From Lycium barbarum (Eukaryota > Streptophyta > Magnoliopsida > Solanales > Solanaceae): a stretch of DNA of 64,000 bases. This document shows, piece after piece, positions 21,741-34,400 of this stretch (positions are counted from its first letter, which is position 1; every line of letters begins with the position of its first letter). A program made the translations under genes and the position numbers. The stretch covers positions 59,520,782 to 59,584,781 of the forward strand of contig NC_083344.1 of assembly GCF_019175385.1 (NCBI RefSeq). Reading direction: 5' to 3'. The notes beneath the pieces are model-generated. The model saw only the letters and a list, made by a program, of their open reading frames with translations. It did not search any database and was not told the origin of the DNA.

Positions 21741-21891
21741 CCTATGCATGGCTCTATCGGACGATCTAGTAAAAAGAAAGATGGTCATTTTCCTAAATGC
21801 CCTGTAGCCTCTTGTTTATTGATATGGCGCGCAACACACCATAAACAAGACTCTACTAAACACGGCTCGTAGACACTTCCTAGGACGAACT

Positions 21892-21903
21892 GCTCTGATA
21901 CCA
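21892..21903 (-). other. Primer-binding site of H
   Basis: Reverse complement of TGGTATCAGAGC, four bases from the 5' LTR end. The strand confirms the element direction. Confidence 0.95.
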
Positions 21904-21907
21904 CTTC

Positions 21908-24257
21908 TGTCACAACCCAACTAGGGGCTGCGACGGGTACCCGAAGCTAGATACCGAGCACCGCTCACTCTACTACTCATTTTACTCATCTAATGACCTT
22001 TTGCAAGTTTTACGCATGAAAGTATAGGAAACATAATTTGTATCAAAACATAAGTACTTTATATACATATGTCTCTCGGCCATCAAAATAATATATACAT
22101 ATTAATAGCATCTTTTGAGACCACCTGACCCACACTACGTATCTACGAACCTCTACTGTCATAATGAATACATAGGCGGAACAAGACTCCGTCGTGCCAA
22201 ATATATATATATATATATATATACCAAAGAGAAATCATAAGCACCTCCGAACAATGGAGTGCTCCCAACAGCTGATAGCTCCTAAGTATCTGGATCAAGC
22301 TCGCCTTCCTGTCTACCTGTGGGCATGAACACAGCGTCCAAAGAAGGGACGTCAGTACGAATATTGTACTGAGTATGAGAGGCATGAACAATGAAGAAAG
22401 GCATCAATAATATAATAAGAGCATCAATATAAAGCATATGGATCTGTCCAATAATCATAAATGGAATAATGCATGTTGTCTTACTCATACTGATCATCGT
22501 AACATGTATGCACCATATGCAAGCTGCCCACCCACGTCGGAACGGTGTGATAATCAATAATGTAAGCCCGCGTCAAAGCCTCCCGCGTCCGGGGTACCAT
22601 CTTATGCCGCCCACTAGTGGTGTCTGGCCACGCCCGAAGGTCATGGTGTATCCGTATCGCCGCCTGCCGAAGCGGTGTCTGCCCGGCCAACTAGGCCCGG
22701 TATGCAATGCTCATGCCATGCTTATCATAAAATAATCGTAATAATGTACTCATTGTAAAATGCTTATCTTATCATAGCACATGCGTAGGGTTTGAGAACA
22801 ACTTTACTCTATCGGGGTGACGTAACAATTACGGACATTCTGCCTCACCTTGAAAAGACTAGTAAATAAGGTGAGTGTAGGCAAGGACTAACATCATCAT
22901 CATCCTAGCATCATCATATCGTATAACTTATCTCATATAGGCATTTAACTTTTTGGAATGTAGGAGCTCATGGAAAGATGGTAATTCGGACTATAAGATT
23001 CATGCCATTGGAAAGAAAGGACTAGCCTCACATACCTTGTCGTTTATCTAAGTTGTTGTCCACTTATTCTCCTTCGATACCACGTCGTCACCTTCATGAG
23101 AGAATTCGTACTTCATTAGTTAATTAACTACAAGAACAGATCGCTAGTTCTAGGAAAATTTGGGCAGTACTTCCTTCGTTTATACTACTTTTCTCATGTT
23201 CTATATCTACCCCCAACATTCACAATGCTATTCGCAATATCGCAATCAAAATCATCATTTATGCACCATTAGCAAAATCCACCATTTTCCTCCAATTTTC
23301 CCATATTTCTCCCTATAGCTCACCTTAGTGCTTTCGTGCATTTACTACTTGTTTCATGTTATAAACAACATTTATATCGTATTTGTACTCTCAACACTTC
23401 AAATTTTATGATTCAATTCCACTATCATTCATTTATGACACTATTCACTAAATAATGACCCATTCCTATGTTCTTCTACATTTTAAGTATCTAAGCCTTC
23501 CAATACCTTGAATCACGTGGTATAGTCATGAAACATACCTTAAATTATTATTGAACAGGCCTTGAGTTGAAATACTTCACTAGCCAAAACCCTAGTGCCA
23601 CCCTTTTAAGGATTTCTTGACTTAGATGATCCTTTGATGTGTTCTTACACTTGTTTTCATGAATTTAGTGGTGTTGATCTTGATGTTCCCTTTGATTCTC
23701 TTGAATTCTTATGGAGGAAATATTTGGAGAGTTCTAGAGCATTCTTGAGGTGTATGGATGAAAAATGAAGTGAAATGAGGCTTAAGTCCCTTTTAATAAT
23801 CACAAAATCTGATTTTTAATGAACTTTCGTCGGGGTGAACAGTGGTCGTAAACCACAGTTTACGGACCGTATTGTGGTTTACGGTCCATCCTCCGCGATC
23901 GTTTTTAAGCATTTCAAAAACAGAAAGTTTGGCTAAGGGACATGGCAGTTTACGACCGAGGTTTACGGTCCGTAAACCAGTTTACGGGCCGTCCTCCAAC
24001 TCGTATTTAGCCATTTCAACACTTGGCAGAAACTTTGAGATTTTGGAAGGCTAGAGGACGATTGCACTATACGGTCCGTAAATCACTTTACGGGCCATAT
24101 AGTGCCCTTTACGACCTCTGAGCTGAAAATTCTCCGCCACTTCCTTATTTCCAAAAATTCATAATTAGCCTTTCCCGACTTAGTGAAACATCATACACTC
24201 AAGCCCTTCATTGTTCTACTCATCACACAAGTATGGAAAAATTTCCGAGGTGTAACA
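21908..24257 (-). repeat. 5' LTR of element H
   Basis: 2,350 bp; on the minus strand TGTTACACC to GTTGTGACA. It holds a (TA)n run at 22201-22222, hairpins S1 (22335-22351), S2 (CTGTG/CACAG, 22317-22334) and S3 (22245-22259), a TATTAAAAGG motif near 23796, a donor-like AAG/GTATGT at 23539/23538, and the palindrome cluster (about 23844-24122). Followed by CAGTC. Confidence 0.94.
22317..22351 (-). ncRNA. Hairpins S1-S2 in LTR H
   Basis: On the minus strand CGTCC/GGACG is followed by CTGTG/CACAG, the same compensated S2 stem as in LTR C. S3 lies at 22245-22259 (CTCC/GGAG). Confidence 0.55.
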
Positions 24258-25850
24258 CAGTCAAGGCCACCTGTACCACGATGTTCCCAGTGTGGGAAGT
24301 TGCATTGGGGTCGATGCCGATTGGGCTCAGATGGTTGCTATTCATGTGGTCGACCAGGCCATATCATGCGTGATTGGCCCTCAGTACATGGTAGAGGTAG
24401 GACCCAGCCATCAGGGTCGATAGCCGGATCTTCAGCATCTGCATGCCCTACGGGGCCAGGTTCACATGTGCCAGTCGGCCATGGTAGAGGCAGAGGGAGA
24501 GCTCTCACTTCTAGCGGTCCTCAGCACCGTATTTATTCTTTGGCTGGACGCCAAGATCTTGAGTCTTCTCCTGACGTGGTCACAGGTATATTATCGGTAT
24601 TCTCTCATGATGTATATGCTTTGATTGATCCGGGCTCCACATTGTCATATGTTACTCCCTATATAGCAGGTCTATTTAAAATAGATCCCAGAGTGTCTAC
24701 ACCCGTGGGTGAATCGTTAATAGCTAGCCGAGTATATGGAGATTGTGTAGTTATGATATGTGACCTCCGTACTATAGTTGACTTGCATGAACTAAAGGTG
24801 GTAGATTTTGATGTCATTATGGGTATGGATTGGTTGGCTTCTTGTTATGCCAATGTTGATTGCCGGATGAAAATGGTTCGTTTCCAGTTTCTGGGAGAAC
24901 CAGTTTTAGAATGGAAAGGAAATACGACATCACCAAAAGGTAGGTTTATTTCCTATCTAAAGGCAAGGAAAATGATCACAAAAGGGTGTATTTATCATCT
25001 AGTACGAGTTCAAGATGTAGAAGCTGAGTCGCCGACTCTACAGTTAGTTCCAGTAGTGAATGAATTCCCGGATGTGTTCCCGGAAGAGCTTCCAGGCTTT
25101 CCTCTCGAGTGGGAGATTGATTTTGCTCTTGAGGTGTTGCCAGACACTAAGCCTATATCTATTCCTCCCTATAGAATGGCTCCCACAGAATTGAAAGAGT
25201 TGAAGGAGCAATTGGAAGATTTGCTTGATAAAGGCTTCATTGGGCCTAGTTCATCCCCGTGGGGAGCACCCGTATTGTTTGTCCGAAAGAAAGATGGCTC
25301 GTTGAGAATGTGCATTGATTATCGGCAATTGAATAAAGTGACGATTAAGAACAAATATCCTCTTCCGAGGATTGATGATTTATTTGATCAGTTGCAAGGT
25401 GCCAAATGGCTTTCAAAGATCGATTTGAGGTCCGGGTATCACCAAGTGAGAGTTAGGGAGAAAGATATCCCTAAGACAGCCTTCAGAACGAGATACTACA
25501 ATTTGGAGTTCCAAGTAATGTCATTTGGGCTAACCAATGGGCCGACAGTGTTCATGGACTTGATGAACGATGTGTTCAGGCCCTTTCTGGATTTGTTCGT
25601 GATTTTATTCATCGACGATATCTTGGTGTATTCTAGATCCGAGGCAGAACATGCGGATTATTTGTGTATTGTCCTTGGAGTTCTTCGAACTCGAGAGTTG
25701 TTTGCAAAGTTTTCCAAATGCGAGTTCTGGTAGAACGCAGTGGCATTCCTAGGGCATATTATTGCAGCCGATGGAATTCGAGTGGATAGCCAAAAGATTG
25801 AGGCTGTGAAGACTTGGCCATGGCCCACAACTCCTACGGAGGTACGTAGC
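24258..25850 (+). pseudogene. gag-pol: Element L gag C-terminus, protease and reverse transcriptase (first tandem unit)
   Basis: Begins at CAGTC, where H was inserted, and continues the L gag frame that stops at 42138 in the second unit. A CX2CX3HX3C knuckle is followed by [14 protein letters not shown], where the last Cys of the CX2CX4HX4C knuckle is Trp. Protease shows [11 protein letters not shown]. Reverse transcriptase shows [14 protein letters not shown] and [13 protein letters not shown] at 25731-25733 interrupts the frame after CEFW. The frame resumes (FLGHIIAADGIRVD) and is split by solo LTR K at 25850/25851, with GTAGC duplicated. This is the oldest host element in the window. Confidence 0.9.
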
Positions 25851-26156
25851 TGTCACACCCCGACCTTACTAGGGTGTGATGGGCACCCGACCCCATATTC
25901 GGAGACGAGCGAACCCGCTGACTCTTATTACATAGATAAACTCTTGTATCAATCAAGAATAGAATACATAGTAAGCTCTAAACTTTTTTTTTCTTCATAA
26001 GTAAAGTCTATCATCATGCGGGACCCGTGACATGAAACATAATAACATATTGACTGGCGAAGCCGTCTATAAAACTAACACTCTATACCCACGACTCTGT
26101 CTGCAAAGTCTCTAACATTGAACAAAACATCATGGCTCATATACTCTGACTCGGCA

Positions 26157-26268
26157 GCACTCCAGAACAAGTGCAGCCTACCAACCCCGCTGGAACATCT
26201 TCTATGATCGCTTCTGCTCATCTGGGTGTACCTGCGTGGCATAAAACGCAGCCCCCGAAGAAGAGCGG
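26157..26268 (-). ncRNA. Candidate structured RNA element in LTR K (S1-S3)
   Basis: On the minus strand S1 is CCG/CGG with a longer loop, S2 is CTGCG/CGCAG and S3 is GCACT/AGTGC. The S3 stem shares little sequence with GCTCC/GGAGC of the other LTRs but keeps pairing and place. Confidence 0.5.
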
Positions 26269-26566
26269 TCAGTACGAACAATGTACTGAGTATGTAAGGC
26301 AAGAGTAATAACATAAGATCATGGTAGAAGACATAGAGAACTGTATATAGTAAGAACATAACTTGTACCTCTGTTTGCCTCTTAATGCAGATATCATGTA
26401 AGCTAACTTTCCCTTTTGAAACGACATATAAATATTTACATGTAAACTGCCCAACCATATAGGTACGGTGTACTTCTGTCTGAGCATATCATGGGACAAA
26501 GAGTGACCTGAACATATGAGTGCCTCTGAGGGCGGATGCCATGCATGCTGTATTCTGGTCACGCCA

Positions 26567-26650
26567 TATCATGTCGTATCATATCATATCATGTCATATC
26601 ATATCATATCATATCATATCATGTCATATCATATCATGTCATATCATAGC
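26567..26650. repeat. (ATATC)n microsatellite in LTR K
   Basis: About 85 bases of imperfect pentanucleotide ATATC/ATGTC repeats. Confidence 0.9.
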
Positions 26651-28184
26651 ACCGAACAAGTCGGCTCGCCCACATTGCGCCGAAATACATCGGCTCGCCC
26701 ATATATCCCGCGTCCGGGATGATAACGCCAGCTGAACAGGTGGCAATGAAACATATTTCCCTTCCCATTTCCCCATGTATCCCTTCCCCCACCCCATGTA
26801 CATATTCATATCTCATATACTTATGTCATATAATCATGCAGGAGAGCCCAAAGAAAATCATGTATCCATCGGAGTGACGTAAGGTCGGTGACCTCCGATT
26901 ACATTATGGAACAATCGTGATCGCTTTGTCTCACCTTGAAGGAACGAGTATAATAAGGCGAGACTATCAACGGAGAATAGTGTTGAAAGAAATATAGAAT
27001 GAAATCTTGGATGTCATAGAAATTAATTCATCTGTTTTGGAATCTTTAGAGGATGGTGTCATAACCAAGGAATAGAATTAAAAATCAAGAAATAATTTAA
27101 CATTGTCATATTCATAGTAGGAACATATCGTCAACATATCTATCATAGACATTTGAGACTTTACGACTTGGGGATCATGCCTTTGGAATCTTTAGAAGAT
27201 ACTTTCATACTCATATGGAATCCTTAGCTTAAAACTCTTAGTCATGGAATCATCCTTGTCATACTTATCATAGGCATATTCTCTTTCTTAACATCATCGT
27301 TATCATTGTCATCGTAGAAGTATCCTCGTTAGCATAGTCACAGTACTTGCCATTTGATGAACGGAATAAGGATCAAAAGTTTCCTTTGGATTCTGCTTCA
27401 AAATAAGTCAAACGGAGCAATAAGAAAAATCCGGGAACAATGGGCCCACCTCGGGTCAAATGAGGCGGCGTACCAAATTCACTACACTATATTTCATGAC
27501 GTCACTTGTGAGGGTTTTAAGGTAATCGGGTCATAATTATGCAAGTTCTAGATGTTTAGGAGGTTTCTCCAACATTTCACACACTTTCTAATTCAATTCT
27601 ACTGAATGAAAAAGGGGAAACTTTAGGTGCGGATTCCGGAGAATAGAGTTGTCCCCGAGGCTCGTATCCAACCTAGTATGCCTAAGACATGCCAAAGAAG
27701 GAAGGGTAAAGCCTTACATACCTTTTTCCGCTTCTTACGCTCCTCCAAATTCAAGTTCCAATTTCTCCAAAATCTACATTTGGTCACATTTACCAAACAT
27801 TAATTAGGGCATTTAGAAGTTGATTCTTAAAGTAGCATTTGTCTACCGAAATTTCGGCAGCACCTCCCCTATAAATACACCATCCAAGGACCACACGGCC
27901 ACCACACTTTATACATACTTCCATGAATTTTTCACTCATTTCTTAGCATTGCAAGAACAACCAACATGCTACATACACTACATGCATATTTTCATAAATT
28001 CTCATCTTCTCATACATTTCAACAACAATAGCAATCAAATTACTAAATAATATTAATTCATCATTTCAATCCAACACCACACATATATTCGGCCAACATG
28101 CAACACACATATCTTCATTTAGTTCATTCATTTCTTCAACCTACAACATATATGAACCATCCACAACCCACAAAGGAGATGAAA

Positions 28185-28452
28185 CCTTACCTTTTTCTTC
28201 AACTTCCCACTTGATTTAGGGTTGGTAAATGACACCAAAAAGACTTCTACTTGCTTCAACACTTACTCCATGTTGTATAGAACCTCCAAATGAACTAGAA
28301 TATTAGGAGGAAATAATTTTTCCTTATCAATTTTCCATGGCTAGATTTTGCTAGCCATGGCCGAATTCTCCACCCCCTCTCTTTTCTTTTTCTTTCTTTC
28401 TTGCTTTCTAGTTTCTTCACTTAAAAGATGACTCCTTATATTTATATATAAG
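28185..28452 (-). promoter_or_regulatory. LTR K TATA box and leader 5' splice site
   Basis: On the minus strand CTTATATATAAATATAAGG spans 28434-28452. AAAG/GTAAGG follows about 255 nt later (cut 28191/28190). Confidence 0.55.
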
Positions 28453-29102
28453 CCTTCCACCACTTTTCCATATTTGCGTCTTAGTCCCTCAAGTATGGCC
28501 TCATGTCCCTTTTGTTCTTCTTCTAGAGTTTTCCTCTTTTTTCTTGATTTTTTTTTTCTTTTCTTAAATTTCCTCACTTGGTCAAAGAAGACCAAGTGTC
28601 TTCTTTTGTACACCTTATTCCATCTATATTTACACTTTGCCCCCTTCACTTATGAAATGGCCACATGCTCCTTTCTTTATTTTCCTAGAGAATTCTTCCA
28701 TTTTCTTGAATTTTCTTAAAAATGAATAAAGAAAACTAAGTGTCTTCCTTTGTAAGCTTTGGTCCATATGTCCTTATAATTTATAATTAGGCCCCCACTA
28801 ATTAATAGAAATGTGGACATATGCAACACATGCCACACGGCCAACTTGGGATTTTTTTTCAAGAATTTTCTTGAACATTTGCAAAATTACCATTTTACCC
28901 TTAGACTTCCATGATATCACCATGGGCCATTTTGTGAATTTTCCTCTTCGCCCTTAGTCTTTCTCAATATTCCATATCAACGATATTCCTAGTTAGCTTT
29001 CATAACCCACTTGCACATTAAAATAGTTTTGGAAACTATCTTGTCCTCAACATTCCACGGCTTCATCAAATCATGTGTACGTATGAAGTACGGGCTATAA
29101 CA

Positions 29103-29500
29103 GTAGCTTTCTGGGCTTAGCAGGTTATTACAGGAGATTCGTTGAGGGTTTTTCTTCTATTTCTGCACCACTTACAAGATTGACCCAGAAATCGGGAATG
29201 TTTCAGTGGACAGATGCTTGCGAACGTAGTTTCCAAGAGTTGAAAGATAGGTTGACTTCTGCACCAGTCTTGACACTTCCAGAGGGATTGGAAGGATATG
29301 TTGTTTATTGTGATGCTTCAGGTGTTGGGCTAGGCTGTGTATTGATGCAGCATGGTAAAGTTGTTGCATATGCTTCAAGGCAACTGCGGAAACATGAGCA
29401 AAATTATCCGACCCACGATCTAGAATTGGCCGCAGTGGTTCATGCTTTAAAGATATGGAGACATTATTTATATGGTGTCCATGTGGATATTTATACCGAT
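29103..29500 (+). pseudogene. pol: Element L pol continuation: reverse transcriptase thumb and RNase H, cut at tandem junction
   Basis: Resumes at GTAGC after LTR K with [16 protein letters not shown] sequence, then [20 protein letters not shown] and RNase H ([28 protein letters not shown]). The frame ends abruptly after VDIYTD at 29500, where relatives continue HKSLQ. From 29501 the sequence is LTR. I take this as the duplication junction, not an LTR insertion, because the LTR has no start and no target duplication here. Confidence 0.9.
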
Positions 29501-29501
29501 T
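29500..29501. other. Breakpoint of the ~48.5-kb tandem duplication
   Basis: L RNase H to the left joins the middle of the L 5' LTR to the right, about 600 bases into an LTR of this type judged from LTR C. No N run is present. The order of elements on the two sides, and the paired TSD halves, fit a head-to-tail duplication with this as the junction. Confidence 0.75.
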
Positions 29502-31190
29502 AAAGATCATTCAAGTCAAGAAATCTAAATAGAGAAAAACTAGGGTTTTTGCTAAAGTGGAGTATTTCGACTAAGGACTTTTCCTACAACATCTAAGGTA
29601 AGATTTATGGTATTATTATGTTGTTTAAGGTATTTTAAAGTTGAAATTCTTGGATTTTAGAAGAGTATAGCAAAATGGGTCGTGAAAGATGAATAGTGAC
29701 GTTTTGAGAAATAGTTTGAATTGAATCATGATTGTTGTTGTGTTGTGACACGAATGGGTTATAAATGACGTTAAGATCATGAAATAAGCATTGTATGTGA
29801 ATGGACGAAATCGTGTGTTATGGTCTTGAATATGGAAAATTGGATGTGAATTGAGAATATGGATAATGTAGATGACTAAAGGCTATTGTTATATATTGTT
29901 AATGTATTGTTGACGTTTGGGAGTTGAATTACGATATGGAGGAATGTTGCATAAATAAAGGAGATGCTGTCCGATTTTCCCTAGCTTTAGCCATTTATGC
30001 TAGTTGTCAATTCTAATGATAGTATGACCTTAATGAAGGTATAAACGTAAGCGTGGAAGGGAACGTGCAAGTGTTATATAGTCGAACGAAAAGGTATGTA
30101 AGGCTAACCCTTCTTTCATAAGGCATAGTTCTTTGGCCAAACGTCTAAATCTCCTATAAGATTATGATTCCCTTCAACGATTTGATTCTCCGAGCTAGTA
30201 AGATCCCGATGCTCGATGTGCTACGATTGTACTAAGTTCCTCGTATGAGGAGTAAGCCTATAGGGTAGATATAACGAAAATGATAATGATAGTAATGATG
30301 ATGAGAATAAAATGATTCTAAAGATGCTTACGAGCTATGATATGTATGTGTGCCTATGAAGTGCTATAATAAGACCTCGAGCTTATGACGCCGGGTAAGA
30401 ATATATGTACATGAATATGTATAGAGTATGTATATGATTATGAAACACGCGCGCACTTCTGCAGAAGGTACGGATAACCTTGATGCCTTGGTAGGGCCAG
30501 GTATGTATGACCTTGAGGAAATAAATACGGATATGGATGTATGTACACGGATACGCAATAGAAATGGAATGTCCATGTGGAAAGCAAGTAAGTGCTATGA
30601 TGACGATATTATTATCTCCCATGTTATGCTATCTCATATGTTGACTCTTAAGCTTTCATATTGATATTGATCATGCTTTACATACTCAGTACATTCTTCG
30701 TACTGACGTCCTTTTGTTTGTGGACGCTGCGTCATGCCCGCAGGTACACAGGGAGATAGGCTTGATCCATAGCTATATTTTCAGGGACTACATAGCGGAG
30801 CTCCACTTCATTCGGAGCTATAGCTTTTGGGTATTTATTCTTTTGTGTACATAATTATGGGCATAGCGGGGTCCTATCCCGCTCATGTGATAAGTTATAA
30901 CCTTCTTAGAGGCTCGTAGACATGTGTATGTGGTTAGATGTGTTTAGCCTTGTCGGCCTATATTTTTTGTATGTCATTTTGTTGGCCTTGTCGGCCCATG
31001 TACATTGATGTGGCATAGATGCCTATGATGATATAAGAAATGTTGTCGTCCAATTGGGACTAGTATGATTGATTGCTAAAATGCATGATTTGATTTATGG
31101 CTCACCTAGATGTTATGTGAAAGTATGTTAAAGGGGTGCCCGGGTGGGGTAGCGCCGGGTGCTCGTCGCGGCCCTACTCGGGTCGTGACA
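29501..31190 (+). repeat. 5' LTR of element L, 3' portion
   Basis: Resembles LTR C from its position ~610 onward (AAGTCAAGAAAT, ACTAGGGTTTT) and ends GTCGTGACA before the primer site. It contains donor-like AAG/GTAAGA at 29597/29598, a second GGTATGTAAGGCT motif near 30091, and hairpins S1-S4. The LTR start is lost at the tandem junction. Confidence 0.88.
30707..30882 (+). ncRNA. Candidate structured RNA element in LTR L (S1-S4)
   Basis: S1 is CGTCC (30707-30711) with GGACG (30722-30726). S2 is CTGCG (30727-30731) with CGCAG (30739-30743). S3 is GCTCC (30800-30804) with GGAGC (30814-30818). S4 is GCGGG (30866-30870) with CCCGC (30878-30882). Confidence 0.6.
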
Positions 31191-31194
31191 AAAG

Positions 31195-31206
31195 TGGTAT
31201 CAGAGC
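31195..31206 (+). other. Primer-binding site of L
   Basis: TGGTATCAGAGC four bases after the LTR end. Confidence 0.95.
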
Positions 31207-31369
31207 AGTTCAGTCCTAGGGTGTGTCTACGAGCCGTGTCTAGTAGAGTCTTGTTTATGGGTGTGTTGCGCGCCACACTTATAAACAGGATGCTGCGGAC
31301 ATTTTAGGAATAAATGACCTTCTTTCTTCATAAGAATCGTGCGATAGAGCTATGATGTAAGAAATTCTT

Positions 31370-31398
31370 GTTCCTTAATCGCGTGTTATGTATTTCAG
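31370..31398 (+). promoter_or_regulatory. 3' splice-site-like sequence before L gag
   Basis: TTCCTTAATC (branch-like) then GTTATGTATTTCAG ends at 31398, three bases before the gag ATG at 31402. Confidence 0.55.
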
Positions 31399-31401
31399 AG
31401 A

Positions 31402-31486
31402 ATGCCTGTAAAGAGAAAGACTACAGCAGCCCAAAAGGGCAAGACGGTGGCAGAAAAGTGGGCTGAAAGAGCACCGCCACCGGTAG
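31402..31486 (+). pseudogene. gag: Element L gag N-terminus, split by E
   Basis: MPVKRKTTAAQKGKTVAEKW matches the basic N-termini of B and H gag. It is interrupted after GGTAG (31482-31486) by element E. The continuation starts at the second GGTAG, 41160. The gene is further split by H at 42138. Confidence 0.88.
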
Positions 31487-34400
31487 TGTCACGACACAAC
31501 CCCGTGGGCCGCGACTTGTATCCTAACTGGATACCCAAACGTACCTACCTGACAGAATCGGCATACCAGACAGATAATTCACACTAGCTGTATACAGACT
31601 TAAGCTAATACAAATGTAGCGCGCGCTATAACATACACATACCCGAACATGCTGGAATTTCATATAGGCCGATGAGGCTAACATAACGGACAGAGTCACA
31701 AAATCGTACGTACCTACCCGAATCGTAGCAACCCGTAACCCGCATACATATCTACAGGCCTCTAAAGGACATACAGAATCATATGACGGGACAGGGCCCC
31801 GCCATACCCAGAATTACCATACGTACAGAATATACAGATGTCAGAAGATATATACCAAAAGTACACGCTCCGGATCAAAGGAGCTCTCCAAAATAGCAGA
31901 ATATGTGCCCTAGACTGGCGGCGTATCACCGGGTGCGTCTGTACCTGCGGGCATGTAACGCAGCCCCCGAAGAACCGGGGGTCAGTACGAAAAATGTACC
32001 GAGTATGTAAAGCAGAAACATAACAAGCATAATCATAGTCAGAACCAGAAGCACAGAATTACAGCGGACAGAACCATAAGTGAACCAGACGGACAGAACC
32101 ATAATCCATACGGACAGACAGAATCATAATCCATACGGACATACAAAATCAGAGTCCATACGGACATACCGAATCAGAATCCATACGGACATACAAATAT
32201 AATCGTAATCCAGACGGACAGACTGAAGTATACCGGACAGAATTATGCATGCAGAGTCATACAGAATTATACAGAATGATACAGAGTCATGTGCTTATAT
32301 AAATGCTGATAGCACATACATACATACATACAGATCCCGGCCCTGTCATGGGGGCGCGGTAAACAGAACCCGACCCTCTTAGTACGGGACGCGGTGGACA
32401 GACAGAATCAGATCAGATCATATGCCATCCTGGCCGCCATCCCCATACACAGATCATAATATTATACAGATATAAACAGATCCCGGCCCGCACACCGAGG
32501 GACGCGGTGAACAATGCAGAGGAATATGCACGATAATAGAACCTGGCCCGGGACGCAGTGAAGGAAGCATTGAGACATCCACGAACAGATTAATGAGAAA
32601 CCATACACCTACAGACTCAATCAAACTGAAGTATGCCAAGCGGCGAGTCAAATCAGAGTATTCGGATGGTATTCATAATACGCGCCTATATCCTACTTGG
32701 GAAGGCACGACAAATTATTACCAGAATCAGATATTCAGATGTCAAAACCATTTTGTAAGATTTATATAAAAAGTAGTCATATCGTTATCAGAATAATAGT
32801 CTAGATGTTACTTGTGAAAATCGGACAGAAATGAGACAATTTAGATCATACAATAGGTATCGGGCCTCCGTGGGCCCACCTCGGACCAACTCGAGGCAAC
32901 ATACGTAAATTACTGATAATAGACCTTATGAGGTCATCCATAATCATATGGAAGTATTCCGACTCCGTTTAGGAAAGTTTTATACAAAATTTCACTTTAG
33001 GGACAAGTTATAAGAAAAATGATTCAATCTTACTGAAGGAATTGGAGCGGATTTCCATCTCGAATTCCGAGGAACGGAGTCGTACTTAAGGCTCGCGGCC
33101 GAGCCTATTACATTCAGAACATGCCTAAGAATGAAGGGGTAGGATTTACATACCTCGATTGCATCTTACGCTCGCTTGGCTTCGATTCCAATTTCGTCCA
33201 GAATCTACAAATGGTCAAGTTTACCAATTGTCAAATTCAAACCTTAAGACTCCAAGTTTATTATATATTTGCCTACCGAAATTTCGGCAGCACTTCCCCT
33301 ATCTATATAACATCCCCGAGACTTAGCTCGGCTTAATATATCAACACAGCAACCCAACAACAACATCAATAACAACAACAAGTATCACAAACCACATAAT
33401 ATGGCATACTACCCATCTTTCCAACATAACATCACATCTTTCATTCCGACCTTACATTTCCAAACCAATCTTACCATTTTCATATTCATCACTTATCAAG
33501 GCCATTACAACATGATTCGGAGGCATGTCATATCGTTTTAACCAAATATACATAAAGTATACACAATATACAAGTCTCTTGTCAAAGACATAATTCACCC
33601 ACAACTTCCAATCTTTTAGCAAGCATGTTCATGACATATTCATATCTTCCAACTTCATCAATGACAAACCTAATTTGCCTCGTACTACTTTCATTTCCAT
33701 ATTTACATAAGTTACAATAAATTTGCATAATTTCTTATAACAACATAGCAACCATTTTTCCATGACAACAAGAACTATTATCTTTTCATTTACTTCACCA
33801 TAACACACTTAACATACTAACAAAACTTAATTCACTTCCATTTCACTCCTTACATCTCACGGCCACATACTATTTTTTTCCAACTTTCACTAATTCATTC
33901 AACTTTCACTTCCAATACACTTTCTTCTATAACTACAACAAGATTCCAACATGAATTCAAGTCATCATAGGCATGCAATATATATGCATACTCACGGCCA
34001 ACATGCATACAATCCCAACACACAAAATTTCATGCTTTTCATTCATTTCCACTTACTACATCATACATACACCTCCCATAACATAACAAAAGTATAAAAT
34101 TCTTACCTTTCCTTCAAGTTCCTCACTTGCCACTAGAGTTGTCCTCTTGCCAAGATAATTATATCAAGTTGTAGAGAATCTTGAGCTTGGTAATAATCCC
34201 ACAAGAATTGAATTTTTGAACCAAAGAGATTGGCTCCAAGAATTTTTCTTTCTTTTTCTCTTTTCTCTCTCTCTTAGCCGAACCCTCTTTCTTTTTTTGT
34301 TCTTGGTTTTTCTTTGTTTCTCTTGAATGTTCTAAGGATATGGATGCATATATAATATCACATGGAAATTAATTCCATGGGCTTGGTTCAATGGTGCATG

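Larger units (their letters stand above)
16038..24257 (-). mobile_element. Element H: autonomous-type Ty3/Gypsy chromovirus, degenerate, host of B
   Basis: Minus-strand element. Right to left it has a 5' LTR (21908-24257), primer site, gag-pol, polypurine tract and the inner part of the 3' LTR (16038-16749). The rest of that 3' LTR is at 42139-43789 in the second tandem unit, split off by the B insertion. It is inserted in the gag gene of L: CAGTC at 24258-24262 and at 42134-42138 are the two halves of its target duplication, one seen in each tandem unit. The full coding capacity is recognisable but broken by several stops and a frameshift. Confidence 0.92.
25851..29102 (-). repeat. Solo LTR K in L pol
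   Basis: 3,252 bp; on the minus strand TGTTATAGCCCG to GGGTGTGACA. It is flanked by GTAGC (25846-25850 and 29103-29107). Each internal landmark occurs once (hairpins, TATA, donor), so it is one LTR without an interior. Hairpins: S1 26255-26268, S2 26232-26251, S3 26157-26174, upstream pair 26868-26899 and 26928-26964. TATATAAA lies near 28447 and donor AAG/GTAAGG at 28191/28190. Small open frames such as the Lys-rich one at 28341-28649 are low-complexity and not called. Confidence 0.92.

Noticed and set aside
26075..26458. 127-residue minus-strand frame in LTR K
   Set aside because: It overlaps hairpins S1-S3 and has no similarity to a known domain that I can recognise.
28341..28649. 102-residue Lys/Arg/Glu-rich minus-strand frame in LTR K
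   Set aside because: Low-complexity product of a pyrimidine-rich leader downstream of the TATA box; no start context or homology.
25851..29102. Complete element K with two LTRs
   Set aside because: Each landmark occurs once, with no primer site, gag or polypurine tract, so it is a solo LTR.
29501..31190. Insertion of a new element into L pol at 29501
   Set aside because: No LTR start, no target duplication, and the following gag and TSD halves show this is L itself starting again.
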